A stretch of DNA of 64,000 nucleotides from Marinobacter nauticus (GCF_019801015.1 NZ_JAHVJZ010000004.1:434001-498000), one strand, 5' to 3'; counted from the first letter of the stretch, positions 27,020 through 39,537 are shown. Numbers and translations: made by a program. Notes: a model not told the origin generated them from the letters alone.

Positions 27020-28732
27020 ATGCGTACCAGCCAAACCCTGATCTCCACCATGAAGGAGACCCCCTCCGACGCGGAAATCGTCAGCCATCAGCTGATGATG
27101 CGCGCCGGTATGATCCGTAAGCTCGCTGCCGGTCTGTACACCTGGCTGCCAAGCGGTCTGCGCGTGCTGCGCAAAGTGGAAAATATCGTCCGTGAAGAGA
27201 TGAACCGGGCCGGTGCCGTTGAAACCCTGATGCCGGTGGTTCAGCCTGCGGACCTGTGGCAGGAAACCGGTCGCTGGGACGATATGGGTGCTGAAATGGC
27301 CCGCCTGAAAGACCGCCACGAGCGCGATTTCGTTCTCGGCCCGACCCACGAAGAGGTGATCACCGACCTGGTTCGTAACGAAATCAAGTCCTACAAGCAG
27401 TTGCCGATCAACCTGTATCAGATCCAGACCAAATTCCGCGATGAGCGTCGCCCGCGCTTCGGCGTGATGCGTGCCCGTGAGTTCCTGATGAAGGACGCCT
27501 ACTCCTTCCACCTGGATCAGGAAACCATGGACGACACCTACCAGTCCATGTACGACGCGTACTGCCGCATTCTGGAGCGCATCGGCCTGGCCTACCGTCC
27601 GGTGCTGGCCGACACCGGTGCCATCGGTGGCAGCCACAGCCACGAATTCCAGGTGCTGGCTCAAAGTGGTGAAGACGCCATCGCCTTCAGCACCGAGAGC
27701 GACTACGCCGCCAACATCGAAAAGGCGGAAGCGGTTGCCCTGGGTGAGCGTGGCGAAGCCACCGCCGAGATGAGCCTGGTGGACACCCCGAACGCCAAAA
27801 CCATCGCGGAGCTGGTGGAGCAGTTCGAGCTGGCCATTGAGAAAACCGTTAAGACCCTGATCGTAAAAGGCGCCGAGGGTGCCGAGCACGAACTGGTGGC
27901 TCTGATGGTTCGTGGTGACCACGAGCTGAACGAAGTGAAAGCGGAAAAACTGCCGCAAGTAGCGACCCCGCTGGTTTTCGCCACCGAAGAAGAGATCCGT
28001 GCTGCCATTGGCGCCGGTCCGGGCTCTCTGGGTCCGGTAAACCTGCCGATCCCGGTGATCGTGGACCGCTCCGTGGCCACCCTCAATGACTTTGGCGCTG
28101 GTGCCAACATCGACGGCAAGCACCACTTCGGCATCAACTGGGAGCGCGACGTGGCCCTGCCGGAAGTGGCCGACCTGCGTAACGTGGTCGAGGGCGACCC
28201 GAGCCCCTGTGGTCAAGGCACCCTGCAGATCGCCCGCGGCATCGAAGTGGGTCACATCTTCCAGCTGGGTACCAAGTACTCCGAGTCCATGAACGCCAAC
28301 GTTCTGGACCCGAATGGCAAGGCCACCCCGCTGATCATGGGCTGCTACGGTGTGGGCGTGTCCCGTATCGTTGCGGCGGCCATTGAGCAGAACCACGACG
28401 ACCGCGGCATCATCTGGCCGGAAGCGATCGCCCCTTACCAGGTGGCCATCCTGCCGATGAACATGCACAAGTCCCACCGCGTGGCAGAACTGGCGGAGAA
28501 ACTGTACGCCGAACTGACTGCCGCTGGCGTTGAAGTGCTGTTCGACGACCGTAAAGAGCGCCCGGGTGTGATGTTTGCTGACCACGAGCTGATCGGCATC
28601 CCGCACACCATCGTGATTGGTGATCGCGGCATCGACGACGGCAACGTGGAGTACAAGGTGCGTCAGAGCGGTGAGAAGTCCGAGCTGCGTATCGATGAGG
28701 TGGTGGAATTCTTCAAGGCCAAATTTGCCTGA
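27020..28732 (+). CDS. proS: Prolyl-tRNA synthetase (bacterial type with editing domain)
   Basis: 570 aa, class II synthetase charging tRNA-Pro. The start [19 protein letters not shown] at 27020 matches E. coli ProS. Motif 2 region [19 protein letters not shown] is near residues 138-156. The INS editing domain, which removes mischarged alanine, lies between motifs 2 and 3 (about residues 230-400; [13 protein letters not shown] near its end). The class II motif 3 region is [17 protein letters not shown]. The anticodon-binding domain is C-terminal ([20 protein letters not shown]). Confidence 0.97.
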   Translation: MRTSQTLISTMKETPSDAEIVSHQLMMRAGMIRKLAAGLYTWLPSGLRVLRKVENIVREEMNRAGAVETLMPVVQPADLWQETGRWDDMGAEMARLKDRHERDFVLGPTHEEVITDLVRNEIKSYKQLPINLYQIQTKFRDERRPRFGVMRAREFLMKDAYSFHLDQETMDDTYQSMYDAYCRILERIGLAYRPVLADTGAIGGSHSHEFQVLAQSGEDAIAFSTESDYAANIEKAEAVALGERGEATAEMSLVDTPNAKTIAELVEQFELAIEKTVKTLIVKGAEGAEHELVALMVRGDHELNEVKAEKLPQVATPLVFATEEEIRAAIGAGPGSLGPVNLPIPVIVDRSVATLNDFGAGANIDGKHHFGINWERDVALPEVADLRNVVEGDPSPCGQGTLQIARGIEVGHIFQLGTKYSESMNANVLDPNGKATPLIMGCYGVGVSRIVAAAIEQNHDDRGIIWPEAIAPYQVAILPMNMHKSHRVAELAEKLYAELTAAGVEVLFDDRKERPGVMFADHELIGIPHTIVIGDRGIDDGNVEYKVRQSGEKSELRIDEVVEFFKAKFA

Positions 28733-28745
28733 TAATCCCCCCATG

Positions 28746-28780
28746 AAAAAAACCAGGGCTTCGGCCCTGGTTTTTTTTTG
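28746..28780 (+). terminator. Terminator after proS
   Basis: AAACCAGGGC-ttcg-GCCCTGGTTT followed by an unbroken T-run, 15 nt after the stop. Confidence 0.95.
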
Positions 28781-28846
28781 CGCTTTCCTGACGGGCAAAA
28801 ACCTGCCTAGAATCAAGCCATAAGGGCTTAATGTTTTGGGAGCGGC

Positions 28847-29968
28847 ATGGAGAGTTCGCACAACGCGTTTGGATTACAGCTCAGCGGTGGTGGTGGACGC
28901 GCCGCCTACCAGGTGGGTGTGCTGAAGGCGATCGCCAGCTTCTACCCCCGCAATCACGGGCTTCCCTTCCCCATTCTCTGTGGCACCTCCGCTGGCGCCA
29001 TCAATGCCACCACTCTGGCCTGCTTTGCCAGCTGCTTTCATCTTGGGGTGCGCAAACTGGAATGGGTATGGCAGAACTTCTCCACCCATCAGGTCTATCG
29101 GGCTGACGTCGCCGGGATGCTTTCCCACTTCGGCCATCTGGCACTGGGCCGTCGTCTTGCAGGCCGCCCTCCCAGCCTGCTGGACAATCGCCCTTTGCGG
29201 GCGCTGCTGGACAAAGTGCTGCCACTTGAGCGACTGGAGCGACACATCGAGGGCGGATACCTGAGAGCGGTCACGCTCTCCGTCAGCCGCTATCACAACC
29301 CATGTTCAGTGAACTTTTTCCAGGGCGACCCTGCTCTGCTGCCCTGGCAGCGGTTCCGCAGACGGGGTGAGCCTGCCCGACTGAGCATCGACCACCTGCT
29401 GGCGTCCAGCGCCATTCCACTGATATTTCCCTCCATCCGGCTGGGCGATGATCACTACGGCGACGGCTCGGTATTGCAGCTGTCGCCTCTCAGTCCCCCC
29501 ATCCATCTCGGTGCCAATCGGGTGCTGATCGTCAATCTGGACAGCCCCCATGCCAAGCAGAGCATGGAGAAGCGCCATCGTGCCCCTGCCACCAGTGATA
29601 TTGCCGGCCACCTGCTGGATACCGTGTTCTCAGACACGCTGAATGCCGACCTGGAGCGATTGGAGCGGATCAACCGGTCTCTGTCCCTTATTCCTCCGGC
29701 AGAACGCGACAGGCAGCCGCTCAAGGCGATTGAGACACTGGTGATCAAACCGTCCCGGGATCTGGATGAGATCGCCCGCCGTCATTACCACCGTCTGCCC
29801 CTGCCGGTGCGGTTGTTGCTGCGCACCATCGGCGTGCGCAAAGACAGCGACTCCAGTTTGATGAGTTACCTGATGTTTGAAGCGCCCTATTGCCAGGAGC
29901 TGATTGAACTGGGGTACCGGGATGCCCTCGCCCGCAAAGGCGAGCTGAAGCACTTCTTCCAGCTTTAG
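28847..29968 (+). CDS. Patatin-like phospholipase
   Basis: 373 aa. The Ser-Asp dyad of patatin lipases is complete: oxyanion loop SGGGGRAAYQVG (about residues 13-24), nucleophile elbow CGTSAGA with Ser48, and the DGS triplet with Asp206 (YGDGSVLQLSPLSP; the family more often has DGG). Also LLASSAIPLIFPSI, a standard family segment. No signal peptide, so cytosolic or membrane-associated; probably hydrolyses acyl esters of phospholipids. Ends 3 nt from the convergent antiporter gene. Confidence 0.9.
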   Translation: MESSHNAFGLQLSGGGGRAAYQVGVLKAIASFYPRNHGLPFPILCGTSAGAINATTLACFASCFHLGVRKLEWVWQNFSTHQVYRADVAGMLSHFGHLALGRRLAGRPPSLLDNRPLRALLDKVLPLERLERHIEGGYLRAVTLSVSRYHNPCSVNFFQGDPALLPWQRFRRRGEPARLSIDHLLASSAIPLIFPSIRLGDDHYGDGSVLQLSPLSPPIHLGANRVLIVNLDSPHAKQSMEKRHRAPATSDIAGHLLDTVFSDTLNADLERLERINRSLSLIPPAERDRQPLKAIETLVIKPSRDLDEIARRHYHRLPLPVRLLLRTIGVRKDSDSSLMSYLMFEAPYCQELIELGYRDALARKGELKHFFQL

Positions 29969-29971
29969 CGG

Positions 29972-31915
29972 TCAGTAGCCGTCCAGCAGGCGTCGCTCAG
30001 CCCGCTCCAGCTTGTTGGACGCCCCCATCAGCAGCAGGGTATCGCCGGGCTGCAGCACCAGCTCTTCACGGGCATCCAGTCGCTCACGCTCACGCTGAAC
30101 CCCCTCGATGCTGACCTGCCAGTGGTTAAGCGACACCTTGGACAGTGAGCGGCCCACCGCCCAGGCGCCCTCCGGCAACGTCACCCCATGCAGCTGTTCC
30201 GCGCTGCGCCCATCCCCGGAGAAAAAGCCGTGCAGCGTGCGATAGTGGCGGCGTCGCTCCCGCTCCAGCCGCTTCAGAATCACCGGCAGCGGCACACCAA
30301 GCTGATACAGCACCTGTGACACCAGCATCAGGCTGCCCTCCAGGCTTTCCGGGATCACCTGGTCGGCGCCCGCCTGCTCCAACGCCATCAGGGTGTCGTC
30401 ATCCCGGGTGCGTACCAGAATGCGGCACTCCGGTGCCAGCTCCTTGATGCAGTCCAGCAGGTTGAAGATGCCACGACGATTATCGAAGGTGATCACCACC
30501 AGCTTGGCCCGGGTGATGCCGGTCTCTTTCAGGATCTCGCCCCGGCTGCCGTCACCAAACAGAATCGGCTCTCCGGCATGACGGGCCTCCCGTACCCGGA
30601 TGGGGTCCAGGTCCAGCGCGGTATAGGGGATCCCCTCCCGACGCAGAAAGCGGGCAATGGTCTGTCCCACCCGACCGTAACCCAGCAACACCACATGGTC
30701 TTCGCTGGGCAGTGTCACCGACTCGTCGGCGGTGGTGGTCCACTGCTGACCCTGGCCAATCAGTCGTTTGGCCAGATCCAGGCAGCGATTGATCAGACTG
30801 GGCGCCAGCGCCATGGAGATCACCCCGGTCACCACCAGCAGGTTGGCCAGGGTGGGATCAATCACGTTCCAGGTCAGCGCCAGGCCAATCAGGACAAAGC
30901 TGAATTCGCCGATCTGCGCCAGACAAAGCCCGGTGGCCAGGGCGTCTTTGTACTTTTCGCCGCTGCTGATCCCCAGCGCCATCACCACCGCGCTTTTGCC
31001 TACGATCACGGCCACAACCAATCCCATCAGCAACAGGGCGTGGTCCATCACCAGGGTCAAGTCCAGCAGCATCCCCACCGAAACAAAGAACAGCCCCATC
31101 AGCAAATCGCGAAACGGCCGGATGTCCGCTTCCAGCTGCTGACGGTACTGGCTTTCCCCCAACAACATCCCGGCCAGAAACGCGCCCAGTGCCATGGAAA
31201 GGCCGAGCCAGAGAGTGACAAAACCGGTGGCCAGGGCGACCACCAGGGTGGTGAGTACAAACAACTCATTGGAACGGGAGCGCGCCACCTCATCAAACAG
31301 GCGGGGCAGAAGGTAGCCACCAGCCCAGAGCAGAATGGCAAAGGCCGCCAGCCCTTTCAGCAGCGCCCAGCCCAGCTCGACCAGCAACGCGGTACCGGCG
31401 CTTTCGGAGCCCAGCATGGGAATGATGATCAGCAGAGGAATCACCGCCAGGTCCTGGAACAGCAAGATGCTGACGGACAGCTCACCATGGCGACGGTTCA
31501 GCCAGCCCAGCTCGTCCAGCTGTTTCAGCACAATAGCGGTGGAAGAGAGCGCAATGGCCGCCCCCACGACCAGCGCGGAGCGCAAGTCGATGCCCAACGC
31601 CAGGGCAATCAGCCAGCCAAGTCCGCCGGTGATCAGGACCTGCGCGGAACCCAGCCCGAATACCCGGCTGCGCATCGCCCACAATCGGGGCAGAGAAAAC
31701 TCCAGGCCGAGGGAGAACATCAGGAACACGATCCCCAACTCCGCCACCAGGTGGATCGCATCCGGCGCCAGCCAGTCCAGCCCCTGAGGGCCAGCCAGCA
31801 GGCCCAGTCCCAGCCAGGCCAGAATCACCGGTAAGCCAAGACGTCGGCACAACCAGAGGGCCAGCACTGCCAGTGCCGCCATCGCCAATCCAATCTCAAG
31901 CCAGCCGTGATCCAT
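29972..31915 (-). CDS. CPA2-family monovalent cation:proton antiporter with TrkA domains (KefB/YbaL-like)
   Basis: 647 aa. About 12 transmembrane helices in the first 380 residues; ELGIVFLMFSLGLEFSLPRLW and LFQDLAVIPLLI are hallmarks of the CPA2/Kef group. A cytoplasmic TrkA-N (RCK) domain follows with the nucleotide loop LLGYGRVGQTIARFL (about residue 413), then a TrkA-C domain at the end. It probably exchanges K+ or Na+ for protons under nucleotide or redox control. KefB, KefC or YbaL identity cannot be decided from sequence alone. Confidence 0.88.
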   Translation of the reverse strand: MDHGWLEIGLAMAALAVLALWLCRRLGLPVILAWLGLGLLAGPQGLDWLAPDAIHLVAELGIVFLMFSLGLEFSLPRLWAMRSRVFGLGSAQVLITGGLGWLIALALGIDLRSALVVGAAIALSSTAIVLKQLDELGWLNRRHGELSVSILLFQDLAVIPLLIIIPMLGSESAGTALLVELGWALLKGLAAFAILLWAGGYLLPRLFDEVARSRSNELFVLTTLVVALATGFVTLWLGLSMALGAFLAGMLLGESQYRQQLEADIRPFRDLLMGLFFVSVGMLLDLTLVMDHALLLMGLVVAVIVGKSAVVMALGISSGEKYKDALATGLCLAQIGEFSFVLIGLALTWNVIDPTLANLLVVTGVISMALAPSLINRCLDLAKRLIGQGQQWTTTADESVTLPSEDHVVLLGYGRVGQTIARFLRREGIPYTALDLDPIRVREARHAGEPILFGDGSRGEILKETGITRAKLVVITFDNRRGIFNLLDCIKELAPECRILVRTRDDDTLMALEQAGADQVIPESLEGSLMLVSQVLYQLGVPLPVILKRLERERRRHYRTLHGFFSGDGRSAEQLHGVTLPEGAWAVGRSLSKVSLNHWQVSIEGVQRERERLDAREELVLQPGDTLLLMGASNKLERAERRLLDGY

Positions 31916-31940
31916 CCCTAGCTCATCTCCCTATCTGTCG

Positions 31941-33281
31941 TTATTGGTGTTCCATACGTGGCACCCAACCCGGGCCGCTTTCACACAGCGCCGCGGATTC
32001 GAGCCAATAACCCAGTGCCGCGACCACCTCTTCATCGTAACAGAGCATCGCGACGTGGCCACGCTTCCAGGGCGGTACGCCCTGCTCCTGCCACAGTTTT
32101 TTCAGCGGCCTGGAGCCGGAGCGCCCCTGAGGTTTGAGTCTCAGGTTACCGGGCAAACCGTATCTCACGGTGACTTTCTGGCCTGGTTCAGGCAACCGCA
32201 AGCGCAAGCCCTGCTCTCGGATCTCAAAGTGCCAGACTTGGCCATTGGCCAGGCTGGCCCCCTGGGGCGGCGCTATCGGTTCCTCAGTGAGGGGAAGGAC
32301 CGGCTGGGGGGCCACGAGGTAAAGCGCATTGCGGAAGCGCCGCAGCGAATGCCCACCCCAGTCCAGTTGTGGCTGGGCGTCCTCACGGGCTTGCCACAGC
32401 GGTGCCATCGCCACCATTTGTGCCTGGGAGGGCATCTGCGCGCCCTGGCCCCGCAACCAAAAGCGGATCAGGTTATTGCGGCGAGCCTGCGACAACTGAT
32501 TCAGCCCAGTGACACTCAGCGCGCCGTCCGGCTGCTGATATTGCGCCAGGTCTGCCTGCGCCAGTTCGTCACAGAGCTGTTGCTGCTCGGCACACAAAGC
32601 GGCACTGCGGGCTGCCGTCTGACTGAAACCCGGCCAGCGGGCATTGAGCAGCGGCAACACCTGATGGCGCAGGAAATTGCGGTCAAACCGGGTATCAGTG
32701 TTGCTGTCGTCTTCGATGTGAAGCAGTGCTTCAGCCTGAGCCACAGCCTCAATTTCACGGCGTCGTATGGTCAGCCAGGGGCGCAGCAACGTCCCGCCGC
32801 CAAAGGGCTGCGCCGGGGCCATCGCCGACAGCCCGCGGGGCCCACTGCCCCGCTTCAGCGCCAACAGCATCGACTCCGCCTGGTCGTCAAGGTGGTGGGC
32901 GGTCAGCAGGCAGTCTCCCGGTGCCAGGCGCTCAGCGAATGCCTGGTAACGCGCCTGCCGGGCACTGGCTTCCACGCTGGTTCGCGGCCCCTGCTGCAAC
33001 GTGACCCGCACCACCTCAAGCGGCAGCGCCAGCGCCGTTGCACGGGCAATGCAATGCTCAGCCCACTGGTCCGCGAACTGGGACAGGCCGTGATGGACGT
33101 GGATTAAATGAAGAGAGTGAGAAGGGTGGCGCTTGCCCCAGCGGGCGAGGCAAAGCGCCAGAAGCTCGGAGTCCACCCCGCCGCTGTAGGCCAGCCACAC
33201 ACGGCTGCCGGTGGCGAGGTGGGGCCGAAGGGACTCGGCCAGCGCGGCCTCAAGCCGCGCCAGGGGATCGCTCAGCGACAA
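31941..33281 (-). CDS. tilS: tRNA(Ile)-lysidine synthase TilS
   Basis: 446 aa. The PP-loop ATPase motif [15 protein letters not shown] (about residues 30-44) adenylates C34 of the minor tRNA-Ile so lysine can be added, converting a CAU anticodon to AUA reading. The TilS C-terminal substrate-binding domain follows ([26 protein letters not shown]). The start codon is TTG at 33281 ([11 protein letters not shown]), overlapping the end of accA by 10 nt; no ATG fits before the PP-loop. Translation is probably coupled to accA. Confidence 0.93.
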   Translation of the reverse strand: MSLSDPLARLEAALAESLRPHLATGSRVWLAYSGGVDSELLALCLARWGKRHPSHSLHLIHVHHGLSQFADQWAEHCIARATALALPLEVVRVTLQQGPRTSVEASARQARYQAFAERLAPGDCLLTAHHLDDQAESMLLALKRGSGPRGLSAMAPAQPFGGGTLLRPWLTIRRREIEAVAQAEALLHIEDDSNTDTRFDRNFLRHQVLPLLNARWPGFSQTAARSAALCAEQQQLCDELAQADLAQYQQPDGALSVTGLNQLSQARRNNLIRFWLRGQGAQMPSQAQMVAMAPLWQAREDAQPQLDWGGHSLRRFRNALYLVAPQPVLPLTEEPIAPPQGASLANGQVWHFEIREQGLRLRLPEPGQKVTVRYGLPGNLRLKPQGRSGSRPLKKLWQEQGVPPWKRGHVAMLCYDEEVVAALGYWLESAALCESGPGWVPRMEHQ

Positions 33282-34231
33282 TAACCGTACCCCATCAGGC
33301 GCTCGTAGCGCTGGGACAGTAGGGTATCCAGATCCAGTCCCTGCAGTACCGCCAGGTCTTCCTCCAGGCGACCGCGCAGGGCTTCCGCCATGGCGGCAAC
33401 GTCACGATGCGCACCGCCCATCGGTTCACGAACCACGTTGTCCACCAGGCCCAGCTCGTGCAGACGCTCTGCAGTGATGCCCATCGCTTCCGCCGCCAGG
33501 GCCGCTTTGCCCGCATCTTTCCACAAAATGGAGGCACAGCCTTCCGGTGAGATCACCGAGTAGGTGGAGTATTGCAGCATGTTGACGCGGTCACCCACGC
33601 CGATCGCCAGTGCACCACCAGAGCCGCCTTCACCGACGACGGTACAGATGGTCGGCACCTTGAGGCCCGCCATCACTTTCAGATTGCGGGCAATCGCCTC
33701 AGACTGGCCGCGCTCTTCCGCACCCACACCCGGGTAGGCCCCGGGAGTGTCAATAAAGGTGATGATCGGCAGACGGAAACGCTCCGCCATCTCCATCAGG
33801 CGCAACGCCTTGCGGTAGCCCTCGGGGCGGGGCATGCCGAAGTTGCGGCGGATCTTCTCTTTGGTGTCGCGGCCTTTCTGATGGCCAATGATCATCACCG
33901 GCTGGCCGTTAAAACGGGCGGTACCACCAATAATGGCTTCGTCATTGGCGTAGGCGCGGTCACCGCACAGTTCATCGAAATCGGTGAACAGCGCGTCAAC
34001 GTAATCCTGCGTGTAGGGGCGCAGCGGGTGGCGGGCCATCTGGGCCACCTGCCACGGCTCCAGGGAGGCGAAGATCTTTTTGGTCAGGCCTTCGCGCTTC
34101 TCCTCCAGCTGAGTGATCTCCTTTTGCAGATCCAGGTCCAGATCGCCTTTTTGGGAGACGTTTTTCAGCTCTTCGATCTTGGCTTGCAGTTCCGCGATCG
34201 GTTGTTCAAATTCCAGAAATTCCAGGCTCAT
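33272..34231 (-). CDS. accA: Acetyl-CoA carboxylase carboxyltransferase subunit alpha
   Basis: 319 aa, half of the carboxyltransferase that makes malonyl-CoA for fatty-acid synthesis (with AccD, not in this window). Family motifs include [18 protein letters not shown] at the N-terminus, [41 protein letters not shown] (about residues 160-180) and [20 protein letters not shown]. Length equals E. coli AccA. Placed between dnaE and tilS as in enterics. Confidence 0.97.
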   Translation of the reverse strand: MSLEFLEFEQPIAELQAKIEELKNVSQKGDLDLDLQKEITQLEEKREGLTKKIFASLEPWQVAQMARHPLRPYTQDYVDALFTDFDELCGDRAYANDEAIIGGTARFNGQPVMIIGHQKGRDTKEKIRRNFGMPRPEGYRKALRLMEMAERFRLPIITFIDTPGAYPGVGAEERGQSEAIARNLKVMAGLKVPTICTVVGEGGSGGALAIGVGDRVNMLQYSTYSVISPEGCASILWKDAGKAALAAEAMGITAERLHELGLVDNVVREPMGGAHRDVAAMAEALRGRLEEDLAVLQGLDLDTLLSQRYERLMGYGYCR

Positions 34232-34267
34232 ACCATTACTCTTTTCGGGGGGGCGCCGCCCCAGCCG

Positions 34268-37200
34268 TTAAAATGCCACAGTTACCTTGTCCGACCCAAA
34301 CAGCTTTTTCAGCCCCGCCAGCAGCTCGTCGGTGGGCACCACCCGATAGGCGTCACCCAACTCAAACACCCCGTGGGCGTCTGGCCGTTGGTATTGGATC
34401 TGCACCGGGCAACCACCGGCGCCATATTCTTTTAATAAGGCCTTCAGGGAATCCAGCCGGGCCGAATCGGCCTCCTGCTGGTCCACGGTGAGGACCAATG
34501 CCCGCGCATAACGTTCGCGCGCCTGACTGATATCAAGGACCTCTTTGGCGGACAGTTTATTGCCACCGCTGAACTGATCAAAGCTGACCTCTCCCTCAAC
34601 CACCAATACCCGGTCGGTGGTGAGCAGCTCCTGGTACTTCTCCACCCCTTCAGCAAACAGCATCACCTCAAGGCGACCGGATTTATCATCCAGGGTAAAA
34701 ATGCCCATTTTGCTGCCGCGCTTGGTGACCATGATCCGGGCCGCAATCACCAGTCCCGCCGCCCGTGTTGTCTTTCCGCGCCCGGTTGGGGAGACGTCCT
34801 TCAGACGCCCGGCAGTGAATTTCTTCAGCTCTTTAAGATACTGGTTAATCGGGTGACCCGTCAGGTAGAGACCCAGCGTTTCCCGCTCACCGTCCAGCCA
34901 CTCTTTGTCGGACCAGGGCGGCACCTTAACAAAAGAGTGGTGCGCCAACTCCGGCTCCGGCGTCAGGGTGCCAAACAGATCATCCATCCCCTGTGCCACG
35001 TTACGGGCATTCTGGGCGGCGGACTTCATCGCCTCTGCCAGGGTGGCCATCAGGCTGGCGCGGTGCGGCGCACCGTCCGGCAGGCGGGGGCCCATGTTGT
35101 CCATGGCCCCGGCAAGAATCAGTTTCTCAATGGTGCGCCGGTTAACCTTTTTCAGGTCCACCCGGTTGCAGAAGTCGAACAGATCGAGGAAGTTACCGCC
35201 CCGTTCCCGGGCGGCCAGGATTTCATCTACCGGGCCTTCACCCACGCCCTTGATGGCGCCGATGCCGTAGACGATCTCCTCCTTCTCATTAACGTTGAAC
35301 TTGTACAGGCCCTGGTTCACGTCCGGTGGCAGCACCGGCAGCCCCATGCGGTTGCACTCGTCCACCAGCGTCACCACCTTATCGGTGTTGTCCATATCCG
35401 CGGACATTACCGCTGCCATAAAGTAGGACGGGAAGTGGGTCTTCATCCACAGTGTCTGATAGGACACCAGGGCGTAAGCGGCTGAGTGAGATTTGTTAAA
35501 TCCGTACCCGGCGAATTTCTCCACCAGGTCGAAGATCTTCATGGCCAGCTCGCCATCGACGCCGTTATTAACCGCGCCCTCTTCAAAGGTGGCCCGCTGT
35601 TTGGCCATCTCCTCCGGCTTTTTCTTACCCATCGCCCGGCGCAACATGTCCGCACCGCCCAGGGTGTAGCCGGACAGCACCTGAGCGATCTGCATCACCT
35701 GCTCCTGATAGAGGATGATGCCGTAGGTGGGTTCAAGAATCGGCTGCAGACTGTCGTGCTGCCAGGTTTCATCCGGGTAGGAGATCGCTTCCCGACCGTG
35801 CTTACGGTCGATAAAGTTGTCCACCATGCCCGACTGCAGCGGGCCAGGACGGAACAGAGCCACCAGTGCGATCATATCTTCGAAGCAGTCCGGCTTCAGA
35901 CGACTGATCAGCTCCTTCATGCCGCGGGATTCCAGCTGGAATACGGCGGTGGTTTCGGAGCGTTGCAACAGCTCAAAACTCTTCGGGTCATCCAGCGGAA
36001 TCGACTCAATCCGCACCGGCGCCTTGCCCTTGGCTTCCAGCGCCGGGTTCAGCATATCCAGTGCCCACTGGATGATGGTCAGGGTACGCAGACCCAGGAA
36101 GTCGAACTTCACCAGACCGGCGGTTTCCACGTCGTTCTTATCGAACTGGGTGACCGGGTGTTTACCTTCGTCGTCGCAATAGAGCGGCGCAAAATCGGTG
36201 ATCTTGGTGGGCGCAATGACCACGCCACCGGCGTGCTTACCGGCGTTACGGGTGGTGCCCTCAAGCTTACGGGCGATGTCGATCAGGGTGCGAACCTCTT
36301 CGTCCCCGTCGTACACCTCCTGCAGCTGTGGCTCCACCTCAAAGGCTTTGGCCAGGGTCATCCCCGGGTCACCCGGGATCAGCTTGGAGATGCGGTCGAC
36401 AAAACCGAACGGATGGCCCAGCACCCGGCCTACATCGCGCACCACCGCCTTGGCGGCCATGGTACCGAAGGTGATGATCTGAGACACCGCATCGCGGCCA
36501 TACAGCTCGGCAGTGTGCTCAATCACCTCATCACGGCGGTCCATGCAGAAGTCGACGTCGAAATCGGGCATGGATACCCGTTCCGGGTTAAGGAAACGTT
36601 CGAACAGCAGGTCAAATTCCAGCGGGTCGAGGTCGGTAATCTTAAGCGCGTAGGCCACCAGTGAGCCGGCACCGGAGCCACGACCCGGCCCCACCGGAAT
36701 GTTGTTGTCCTTGGACCACTGGATAAACTCCATCACGATGAGGAAGTAACCCGGGAAGCCCATGTTGTTGATCACCTCAAGCTCAATCCTCAGGCGATCG
36801 TCATACTCGGGGCGTTTGGCGGCGCGCTCTTCCGGGTCCGGGAACAGGAACTCAAGGCGCTCCTCCAGCCCCTCTTCGGACACTTTTACCAGGAAGTCAT
36901 CGATCTTCAGATCGCCGGTGGGGAAATCCGGCAGGAAGTATTCGCCCAGTCGTACGGTGACGTTACAGCGTTTGGCGATCTCAACGGTGTTTTCCAGTGC
37001 TTCCGGAATGTCGGAAAACAGCTCGCACATCTCCTCCTCCGAACGCAGATACTGCTGTTCGGAATAGAGTCTGGGGCGACGAGCGTCGTCCTGAGGGTAG
37101 CCATCGTGGATGCAGACCCGGATCTCGTGGTAATCGAAATCGTCCTGCTGCAGGAACACCACTTCATTGGTGGCCACCAGCGGCAGGCCCTGCTCATCGG

Positions 37201-37765
37201 CAAAGGCCACGGCAGCGTGCAGGTAGTTCTCATCCTCGGCGCGGCCGGTCCGATGCAGCTCAACGTAGTAGCGATCCGGAAAGTGCTCCTGATAAAAGCG
37301 CACCATTTCGCGGGCCATGGTGACGTTGCCTTTGACCAAGGCTTTGCCCAGTTCGCCATCTTTGGCGCCGGAAAGCAGGATCAGGCCTTCCCCCATCTCG
37401 GCCAGCCAGTCGCGATCGATCACCGGACGGTGATCCACGTGACCACGCAGATAGGCGCGGGAGATCAGCTCAGTCAGATTGGCGTAGCCGGTGTTGTTCA
37501 TCGCCAACACCACGACACGGGACTGCTCTTCACCCAGCAGCGGGCTCAGCATCCAGAAGTCGGCACCGATGATTGGCTTGATGCCGGCACCATGGGCACC
37601 GCCATAGAACTTCACCAGACCACACAGGTTGGTCTGGTCGGTCAGGGCCACAGCGGGCATGCCCAGCTCCGCCACCCGCTTCAGCAGGGGGCCAACTTTG
37701 GCCAGGCCATCGACCATGGAGAAGTCGGAATGGACCCGCAGGTGGATAAATTTGGGTTCGCTCAT
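34268..37765 (-). CDS. dnaE: DNA polymerase III alpha subunit
   Basis: 1165 aa, the replicative polymerase. The N-terminal PHP domain starts [18 protein letters not shown]. The polymerase core holds the catalytic aspartates in [18 protein letters not shown] (about residue 400), and [14 protein letters not shown] precedes it. The (HhH)2, beta-clamp-binding and OB-fold regions follow towards the C-terminus. Length is close to the 1160 aa of E. coli. Lies 11 nt after rnhB. Confidence 0.98.
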   Translation of the reverse strand: MSEPKFIHLRVHSDFSMVDGLAKVGPLLKRVAELGMPAVALTDQTNLCGLVKFYGGAHGAGIKPIIGADFWMLSPLLGEEQSRVVVLAMNNTGYANLTELISRAYLRGHVDHRPVIDRDWLAEMGEGLILLSGAKDGELGKALVKGNVTMAREMVRFYQEHFPDRYYVELHRTGRAEDENYLHAAVAFADEQGLPLVATNEVVFLQQDDFDYHEIRVCIHDGYPQDDARRPRLYSEQQYLRSEEEMCELFSDIPEALENTVEIAKRCNVTVRLGEYFLPDFPTGDLKIDDFLVKVSEEGLEERLEFLFPDPEERAAKRPEYDDRLRIELEVINNMGFPGYFLIVMEFIQWSKDNNIPVGPGRGSGAGSLVAYALKITDLDPLEFDLLFERFLNPERVSMPDFDVDFCMDRRDEVIEHTAELYGRDAVSQIITFGTMAAKAVVRDVGRVLGHPFGFVDRISKLIPGDPGMTLAKAFEVEPQLQEVYDGDEEVRTLIDIARKLEGTTRNAGKHAGGVVIAPTKITDFAPLYCDDEGKHPVTQFDKNDVETAGLVKFDFLGLRTLTIIQWALDMLNPALEAKGKAPVRIESIPLDDPKSFELLQRSETTAVFQLESRGMKELISRLKPDCFEDMIALVALFRPGPLQSGMVDNFIDRKHGREAISYPDETWQHDSLQPILEPTYGIILYQEQVMQIAQVLSGYTLGGADMLRRAMGKKKPEEMAKQRATFEEGAVNNGVDGELAMKIFDLVEKFAGYGFNKSHSAAYALVSYQTLWMKTHFPSYFMAAVMSADMDNTDKVVTLVDECNRMGLPVLPPDVNQGLYKFNVNEKEEIVYGIGAIKGVGEGPVDEILAARERGGNFLDLFDFCNRVDLKKVNRRTIEKLILAGAMDNMGPRLPDGAPHRASLMATLAEAMKSAAQNARNVAQGMDDLFGTLTPEPELAHHSFVKVPPWSDKEWLDGERETLGLYLTGHPINQYLKELKKFTAGRLKDVSPTGRGKTTRAAGLVIAARIMVTKRGSKMGIFTLDDKSGRLEVMLFAEGVEKYQELLTTDRVLVVEGEVSFDQFSGGNKLSAKEVLDISQARERYARALVLTVDQQEADSARLDSLKALLKEYGAGGCPVQIQYQRPDAHGVFELGDAYRVVPTDELLAGLKKLFGSDKVTVAF

Positions 37766-37776
37766 GGCGTGTATTG

Positions 37777-38352
37777 TTACTCCAGGCCCAGCGCGCGGCG
37801 GACCGGTTTGAAACTGGTGCGATGTTCAGGCAGAGCGCCATGCTCCGCCAGAGCAGCAAGGTGCGCCGCCGTCGGGTAGCCCTTATGGGCGGCAAAGCCG
37901 TATTGCGGGTAGCGCGCGTCCAGCACCTTCATCTCTTCATCCCGGGTCACTTTCGCCAGGATGGAGGCGGCACTGATGGCCGGCTCTTTGTCATCGCCCT
38001 TAATCAGGGCTTCCGCCGGCAGCCCGCCGAAGTCAGGGCAACGATTGCCATCCACCCGGACCCAATCCGGCGTCACCGGAAGACCGGCGACGGCCCGCTG
38101 CATCGCGAGCATGGTGGCGTGCAGGATGTTGAGTTGGTCGATCTCCTGCACGCTGGCTCGTGCAACGCACCACGCCAGGGCTTTCTCCCGAATCTCATCG
38201 TAAAGGGCCACACGGCGTTTTTCACTGAGTTTTTTGGAGTCCCTCAGCCCCTCAATGGGGTTGTTGGGATCGAGGATAACGGCCGCGGTGACCACGTCGC
38301 CAACCAGCGGGCCACGGCCCACTTCGTCCACTCCGGCAATCAGTTGTGTCAT
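37777..38352 (-). CDS. rnhB: Ribonuclease HII
   Basis: 191 aa, removes ribonucleotides embedded in DNA. Catalytic acidic residues are visible in [16 protein letters not shown] (Asp-Glu, about residues 7-12), VDGNR (about 98) and the C-terminal [10 protein letters not shown]. The start overlaps the lpxB stop (ATGA). Confidence 0.97.
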   Translation of the reverse strand: MTQLIAGVDEVGRGPLVGDVVTAAVILDPNNPIEGLRDSKKLSEKRRVALYDEIREKALAWCVARASVQEIDQLNILHATMLAMQRAVAGLPVTPDWVRVDGNRCPDFGGLPAEALIKGDDKEPAISAASILAKVTRDEEMKVLDARYPQYGFAAHKGYPTAAHLAALAEHGALPEHRTSFKPVRRALGLE

Positions 38353-39518
38353 TGAGCGTTCTCCTCAGGCGCTTCGGGACGGGTCTCTGGCACCAGTGCC
38401 AGCACCGCATCGGCGGCGCGCTCTGAGGCATCCAGGCGAATGCTTTGGTGCAGCTCCGTAAAGCGCTGGATCAGCGGCACCGGATCCATCGCCAGCCTGG
38501 CTTCCACTTCGGCCACCAGGTTTTCCACGGTGCAGTCGTGTTGGATCAGTTCCGGCACCAGGTCTTTTTCCCCGGACAGCAGATTCGGCAGGCTGAAGCG
38601 GTCAATCAGCATCAGTCGCTTGGCCAACTGATAGGAGAGCGGGGCCACCTTGTAGGCCACCACCATAGGCCGCTTAACCAGCATCGCTTCAAGGGTCGCG
38701 GTACCGGAGGCCAGCAGAATCACGTCGCTGGCTGCCATCACCGCGCGGGACTCGCCATCCACCAGCACCAGTTGCGGCGGCTCAGGGCAGTTGGCCAGCA
38801 ACTGCTCAAACTGCGCCCGGCGGTGTTCATTGGCCAGTGGCACCACGATGGTCAAATCCGGGTGGCGTCGTTTCAGCTCAGCGGCCGCCTGAATAAAGTC
38901 CGGCCCCAGACGGCTCATCTCGCCGCCACGGCTGCCGGGCAGCAAAGCCAATACCTGGCCCTGCTCGGCCAGCCCGAGTTGAGCACGTGCAGGCGCTTGC
39001 TCGCTGACCAGTGGGATCTCATCCGCCAGGGTATGGCCGACAAACTCGCAACTGACGTTGTACTGGTCGTAGAAGGCTTTCTCAAACGGCAACAGCGCCA
39101 GTACCTGATCCGTGGCAGCGTCGATCTTAAAGATTCGCTTGGGCCGCCAGGCCCAGACGGAGGGGCTGACGTAGTGGACGGTCGGGATGCCGCGCTGTTT
39201 GAGGATCTTCTCAATGCGCAGGTTAAAGTCCGGGGCATCCACACCGACAAACACGTCCGGTTTCAGCTCGGTCAGATGAGCCACCAGTTCGCGTTTGATC
39301 TTCAGCAATCGCGGCAGGCTGCCCAACACCTCAACAAGCCCCATCACGGCGAGATCTTCCATCGGGAAGAGGCTCTCCATGCCGAGCGCCTGCATACGCG
39401 GGCCACCAATACCAACAAAGCGCGCGTCGGGATGACGCGCGCTGATCGCCTTTATCAGGCCGGCACCTAAAATATCGCCGGAGAGTTCTCCGGCGACGAT
39501 TCCGATGGTTATTGGACG
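38349..39518 (-). CDS. lpxB: Lipid-A-disaccharide synthase
   Basis: 389 aa GT19 glycosyltransferase. It joins UDP-2,3-diacylglucosamine and lipid X into the lipid A disaccharide at the inner membrane. Family wording includes [18 protein letters not shown] (N-terminus), [22 protein letters not shown] and [17 protein letters not shown] set the start at the TTG at 39518 because GAGGAG lies 6 nt upstream and the protein then begins [12 protein letters not shown], as in relatives; a TTG at 39548 has no ribosome site. Next to lpxA as usual. Confidence 0.93.
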   Translation of the reverse strand, partial: RPITIGIVAGELSGDILGAGLIKAISARHPDARFVGIGGPRMQALGMESLFPMEDLAVMGLVEVLGSLPRLLKIKRELVAHLTELKPDVFVGVDAPDFNLRIEKILKQRGIPTVHYVSPSVWAWRPKRIFKIDAATDQVLALLPFEKAFYDQYNVSCEFVGHTLADEIPLVSEQAPARAQLGLAEQGQVLALLPGSRGGEMSRLGPDFIQAAAELKRRHPDLTIVVPLANEHRRAQFEQLLANCPEPPQLVLVDGESRAVMAASDVILLASGTATLEAMLVKRPMVVAYKVAPLSYQLAKRLMLIDRFSLPNLLSGEKDLVPELIQHDCTVENLVAEVEARLAMDPVPLIQRFTELHQSIRLDASERAADAVLALVPETRPEAPEENAQ

Positions 39519-39537
39519 CAAGCGTCTCTCCTCATCG

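Noticed and set aside
26948-28861. 637-codon open frame on the minus strand opposite proS
   Set aside because: It is the complement of proS; the high G+C and codon bias of proS keep the reverse frame open. No family motif and no ribosome site.
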